From Pararobbsia silviterrae (GTDB lineage: Bacteria > Pseudomonadota > Gammaproteobacteria > Burkholderiales > Burkholderiaceae), in NCBI RefSeq assembly GCF_003628125.1, contig NZ_RBZU01000001.1, forward strand, positions 186,001-250,000: 64,000 bases of DNA, written 5' to 3'. Both the position numbers and the translations under genes were made by a program. The notes under the pieces were generated by a model. The model saw only the letters and a list, made by a program, of their open reading frames with translations. It had not been told where the DNA came from and made no database searches. This document shows, one piece after another, positions 61,695-64,000 of the stretch (position 1 is the first letter of the stretch; the number at the start of each line of letters is the position of its first letter).

Positions 61695-62540
61695 ATGATG
61701 CTCAATTTCACCAAAATGCAGGGCGCGGGCAACGATTTCGTCGTGATCGACGCGACGTCGACCCCGTTCACGCTCGATTCGGATCAGATCCGCCGCGTCG
61801 CCGATCGTCATTTCGGCGTGGGCGCCGACCAGATGCTCGTCGTCGAACGGCCGACCATCGACGGCGTCGACTTCCGCTACCGGATCTTCAACAACGACGG
61901 CGGCGAGGTCGAACATTGCGGCAACGGCGCGCGGTGCTTCGTCAAATTCGTGCTCGACAAGGGGCTGACGACGCAGCGCACGGTCCGCGTGCAGGTCTGG
62001 CACGGCGTGCTGACGCTGACGATGCACGATAACGGAGACGTCGAAGTCGACATGGGCGCGCCGAAGTTCGAGCCCGCGCAGATTCCGTTCGACGCTGCGG
62101 GCGTCGCGCCGCGCGCCGAAGCGAACGACACGCTGTGGCCGCTCGACGTAGGCGGCGCGACGACGTGGATTTCGGTCGTCTCGATGGGCAATCCGCACGC
62201 GGTCCAGGTCGTGGCCGACACCGAAACGGCCCCGGTCGGCATCGACGGTCCGCTGATCGAGCGGCATCCGCGGTTTCCGCAGCGCGTGAACGCGGGTTTC
62301 ATGCAGATCGTCGATCGGCACGAGATCCGGCTGCGTGTCTATGAACGCGGCGCGGGCGAGACGCTCGCATGCGGTACGGGGGCGTGCGCGGCCGTCGTCG
62401 CGGGTATCCGGCGCGGCTTGCTCGACTCGCCGGTCCGCGTCCAGACGCACGGCGGCGTGCTGACGATCGCATGGACCGGCGCCGAGGTGCATATGGCCGG
62501 GCCGGCGAAAACGGTTTTTGAAGGCTCCATCGAAGTTTGA
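61695..62540 (+). CDS. dapF: Diaminopimelate epimerase
   Basis: 281 residues (E. coli 274). Interconverts LL- and meso-diaminopimelate for lysine and peptidoglycan. The two catalytic cysteines are in [12 protein letters not shown] and [17 protein letters not shown] terminus [20 protein letters not shown]; two adjacent ATGs (61695, 61698) are possible. There is no recognisable ribosome site upstream. The stop TGA overlaps a TTG that could start the next frame. Confidence 0.97.
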   Translation: MMLNFTKMQGAGNDFVVIDATSTPFTLDSDQIRRVADRHFGVGADQMLVVERPTIDGVDFRYRIFNNDGGEVEHCGNGARCFVKFVLDKGLTTQRTVRVQVWHGVLTLTMHDNGDVEVDMGAPKFEPAQIPFDAAGVAPRAEANDTLWPLDVGGATTWISVVSMGNPHAVQVVADTETAPVGIDGPLIERHPRFPQRVNAGFMQIVDRHEIRLRVYERGAGETLACGTGACAAVVAGIRRGLLDSPVRVQTHGGVLTIAWTGAEVHMAGPAKTVFEGSIEV

Positions 62541-62554
62541 CTACGGACGCATCC

Positions 62555-63292
62555 ATGTCGCTTAACGAACGCGAAATCGCCGAATACCTGCTCGCGAATC
62601 CGCAATTCTTCGAACACCATGCCGAGCTGCTCGCGAGCATCAAGCTCATGAGCCCGCACGGAAACCGCGCCGTCTCGCTGCAGGAACGCCAGATGGACAT
62701 GCTGCGCGACAAGAACAAGCAGATCGAACGCCGGCTTGCCGAGCTGCTGCGCTACGGGCACGAGAACGACAGCATCGCCGCGCGCTTCACGCGCTGGACG
62801 TCGCGCGTGCTCGCCGAGCGCGATCCGCATGCGCTGCCGGCGACCGTCACGCGCGGCTTGCTCGAGATCTTCGAAGTGCCGCAGGCGGCGCTGCGTCTGT
62901 GGGATGTCGCGGAGACGTATTCGATGGCCGATTTCTCGCGCTATGTCGGCGAGGAGGTCCGGATTTTCGCGAACAGTCTCGCGACGCCGTATTGCGGCGC
63001 GAACACGGGCTTCGAGGCCGCGCAATGGCTCGTGAGCGCGAACGCGGAAGCGCGCGCGATGACGGCCGACGGCAGCGACGGAGCCGGTTCGGCCGCGACC
63101 GACGGATCGACCGCGTCGATCGCGCTCGTCGCCTTGCGCGATCCGCAGCGCGAGGAAAGCGCGAACGCATTCGGTCTGCTGGTGCTCGGCTCGCACGATC
63201 CGCGACGTTTCCATGAGGGCATGGGCACCGATTTCCTCTCGCAGATCGGTTCGCTCGCGAGCGCCGCGCTGAGCCGGCTGCTCGCGCACTGA
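62555..63292 (+). CDS. DUF484 family protein
   Basis: 245 residues, normally found between dapF and xerC. N-terminal SLNEREIAEYLLANPQFFEH, then a coiled coil with HGNRAVSLQERQMDMLRDKN, and a GAF-like C-terminal domain (residues about 85-245). The ATG at 62555 is used; a TTG at 62537 overlapping the dapF stop would add six residues and couple the genes. Biochemical role unknown; a function alongside XerC in chromosome handling is only an association by position. Confidence 0.92.
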   Translation: MSLNEREIAEYLLANPQFFEHHAELLASIKLMSPHGNRAVSLQERQMDMLRDKNKQIERRLAELLRYGHENDSIAARFTRWTSRVLAERDPHALPATVTRGLLEIFEVPQAALRLWDVAETYSMADFSRYVGEEVRIFANSLATPYCGANTGFEAAQWLVSANAEARAMTADGSDGAGSAATDGSTASIALVALRDPQREESANAFGLLVLGSHDPRRFHEGMGTDFLSQIGSLASAALSRLLAH

Positions 63293-63304
63293 ACGGGGAT
63301 CGCG

Positions 63305-64000
63305 ATGAACGGGGGCCCCCGCGAGCCACGCCAATCGGATCGGGGGGCGCCGGATGCCGAGGGGGATCCGACGTCGGCGACGCCCGAGTCGGACCGCCCC
63401 CACGCGGATCGTCCCGCGCAGCGCGATCCGTTGATCGCGGGGTATCTCTCGTCGATCGCGAACGAGCGCAAGCTATCGAGCTACACCTTGAGCGGCTACA
63501 CGCGCGAGCTCGACGTGCTCGCCGCGCTGGCGGGGACGCGTCCGCTCACGGCGCTGAGCGCGGTCGACATCCGCGGGGCTGCCGCGCGCGCGCATGCAAG
63601 CGGGCTCGCGCCGCGCACGATCGCGTACCGGCTTTCGATCTGGCGCAGCTTCTACCGCTGGGTCGCGCTGCACCACGAACTACCCGCCAATCCCGTCGCG
63701 ACGGTGCGCGCGCCGAAACGCGCCAAGACGCTGCCGAAGGCGATCTCCGCCGACGACGCGGCGCGCCTCATGGAGGCGCCGCCGATCCATCCCGACCATC
63801 CCGTCGAAAGCGCGCGCGACAAGGCGATGCTCGAACTGTTCTATTCGTCGGGCCTGCGGCTCGCGGAACTCGTCGGTCTCGACGTTCGATACACGGATCG
63901 CGACGGATACCGCTCGCTGGGCTGGATCGATCTCGATGCGGGCGACGTCCACGTGACCGGCAAGGGCAAGCGTCAGCGCATCGTGCCCGTCGGCGCCAAG
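63305..64000 (+). CDS. xerC: Site-specific tyrosine recombinase XerC, truncated by window end
   Basis: 232 codons visible, with no stop before the window ends. The first 46 residues are a polar Arg/Asp/Pro-rich extension (ATG at 63305); the conserved SAM-like domain then begins near DPLIAGYLSSIANERKLSSY and TLSGYTRELDVLAALAG, followed by FYRWVALHHELPANPVATVR. The catalytic core shows the first catalytic Arg in LFYSSGLRLAELVGLD and the conserved Lys in VTGKGKRQRIVPVG. XerC with XerD resolves chromosome dimers at dif. Position after dapF-DUF484 is the usual one in Burkholderiales. Confidence 0.93.
   Translation, partial: MNGGPREPRQSDRGAPDAEGDPTSATPESDRPHADRPAQRDPLIAGYLSSIANERKLSSYTLSGYTRELDVLAALAGTRPLTALSAVDIRGAAARAHASGLAPRTIAYRLSIWRSFYRWVALHHELPANPVATVRAPKRAKTLPKAISADDAARLMEAPPIHPDHPVESARDKAMLELFYSSGLRLAELVGLDVRYTDRDGYRSLGWIDLDAGDVHVTGKGKRQRIVPVGAK

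Overview
The window is a high-GC, densely coded chromosomal segment of a betaproteobacterium, most likely Burkholderiaceae in the broad sense (Burkholderia, Paraburkholderia, Robbsia or a relative). The evidence is gene order: ahcY behind an S-adenosylhomocysteine (SAH) riboswitch with a small membrane protein and metF downstream; metK divergent from an LpxL-type acyltransferase followed by dapF, a DUF484 gene and xerC; a terminal gspN; and an H-NS protein of the short Burkholderia type. I see no rRNA, tRNA, CRISPR array, insertion sequence or prophage. The species cannot be named from the sequence alone.

Layout. 1-5.3 kb: end of a type II secretion operon (gspN), then an EmrB-type exporter, its MarR repressor and a divergent outer-membrane efflux lipoprotein. 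5.3-12 kb: gshA, a candidate small RNA, yaeQ, a MATE exporter, an orphan 70-residue protein, srkA and a nucleoside deoxyribosyltransferase-like gene. 12.3-24.2 kb: a sugar-acid catabolic and transport island with a semialdehyde dehydrogenase, a GguC/AraD1 protein, an IlvD/Edd dehydratase, two LysR regulators and a YtfQRT-YjfF-type sugar ABC importer. 24.4-35 kb: elaA, an Lrp regulator, hns, a HugZ-like gene, an MFS carrier, a PAS-GGDEF-EAL protein, a LivK-type binding protein, a HiPIP and a Lon-like AAA ATPase. 35-43.5 kb: an MHYT-GGDEF-EAL protein, two exported proteins of unknown function, an endonuclease/phosphatase-fold protein, the 5-oxoprolinase operon pxpBCA and a TraB/GumN protein. 43.6-49.4 kb: a complete dipeptide ABC importer. 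49.6-52.5 kb: the SAH recycling operon. 52.6-58.8 kb: a LysR, GMC oxidoreductase, AidB and coniferyl-aldehyde dehydrogenase group. 58.9-64 kb: metK, lpxL, dapF, DUF484 and a truncated xerC.

How the genes connect. One-carbon metabolism is well represented: metK makes S-adenosylmethionine, ahcY clears SAH, metF remakes methyl-folate, and the ahcY operon is under an SAH riboswitch. The sugar island supplies import plus the later steps of a non-phosphorylative pentose/galactose route to 2-oxoglutarate, but the sugar dehydrogenase and lactonase are not here. Glutathione synthesis (gshA) and 5-oxoproline recovery (pxpBCA) are also linked through glutamate metabolism.

No large undescribed system is evident; most of the window is recognisable. 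The most interesting signals are small: a candidate RNA of about 61 nt with two anti-Shine-Dalgarno decamers and a strong terminator (7.3 kb); a pair of divergent promoters that each carry the same MarR-type palindrome between -35 and -10 (3.0-3.1 kb); a run of heptamers in a divergent promoter region (27.7 kb); a promoter/terminator overlap in front of metK; and an unusual number of unrelated short tandem arrays in intergenic DNA.
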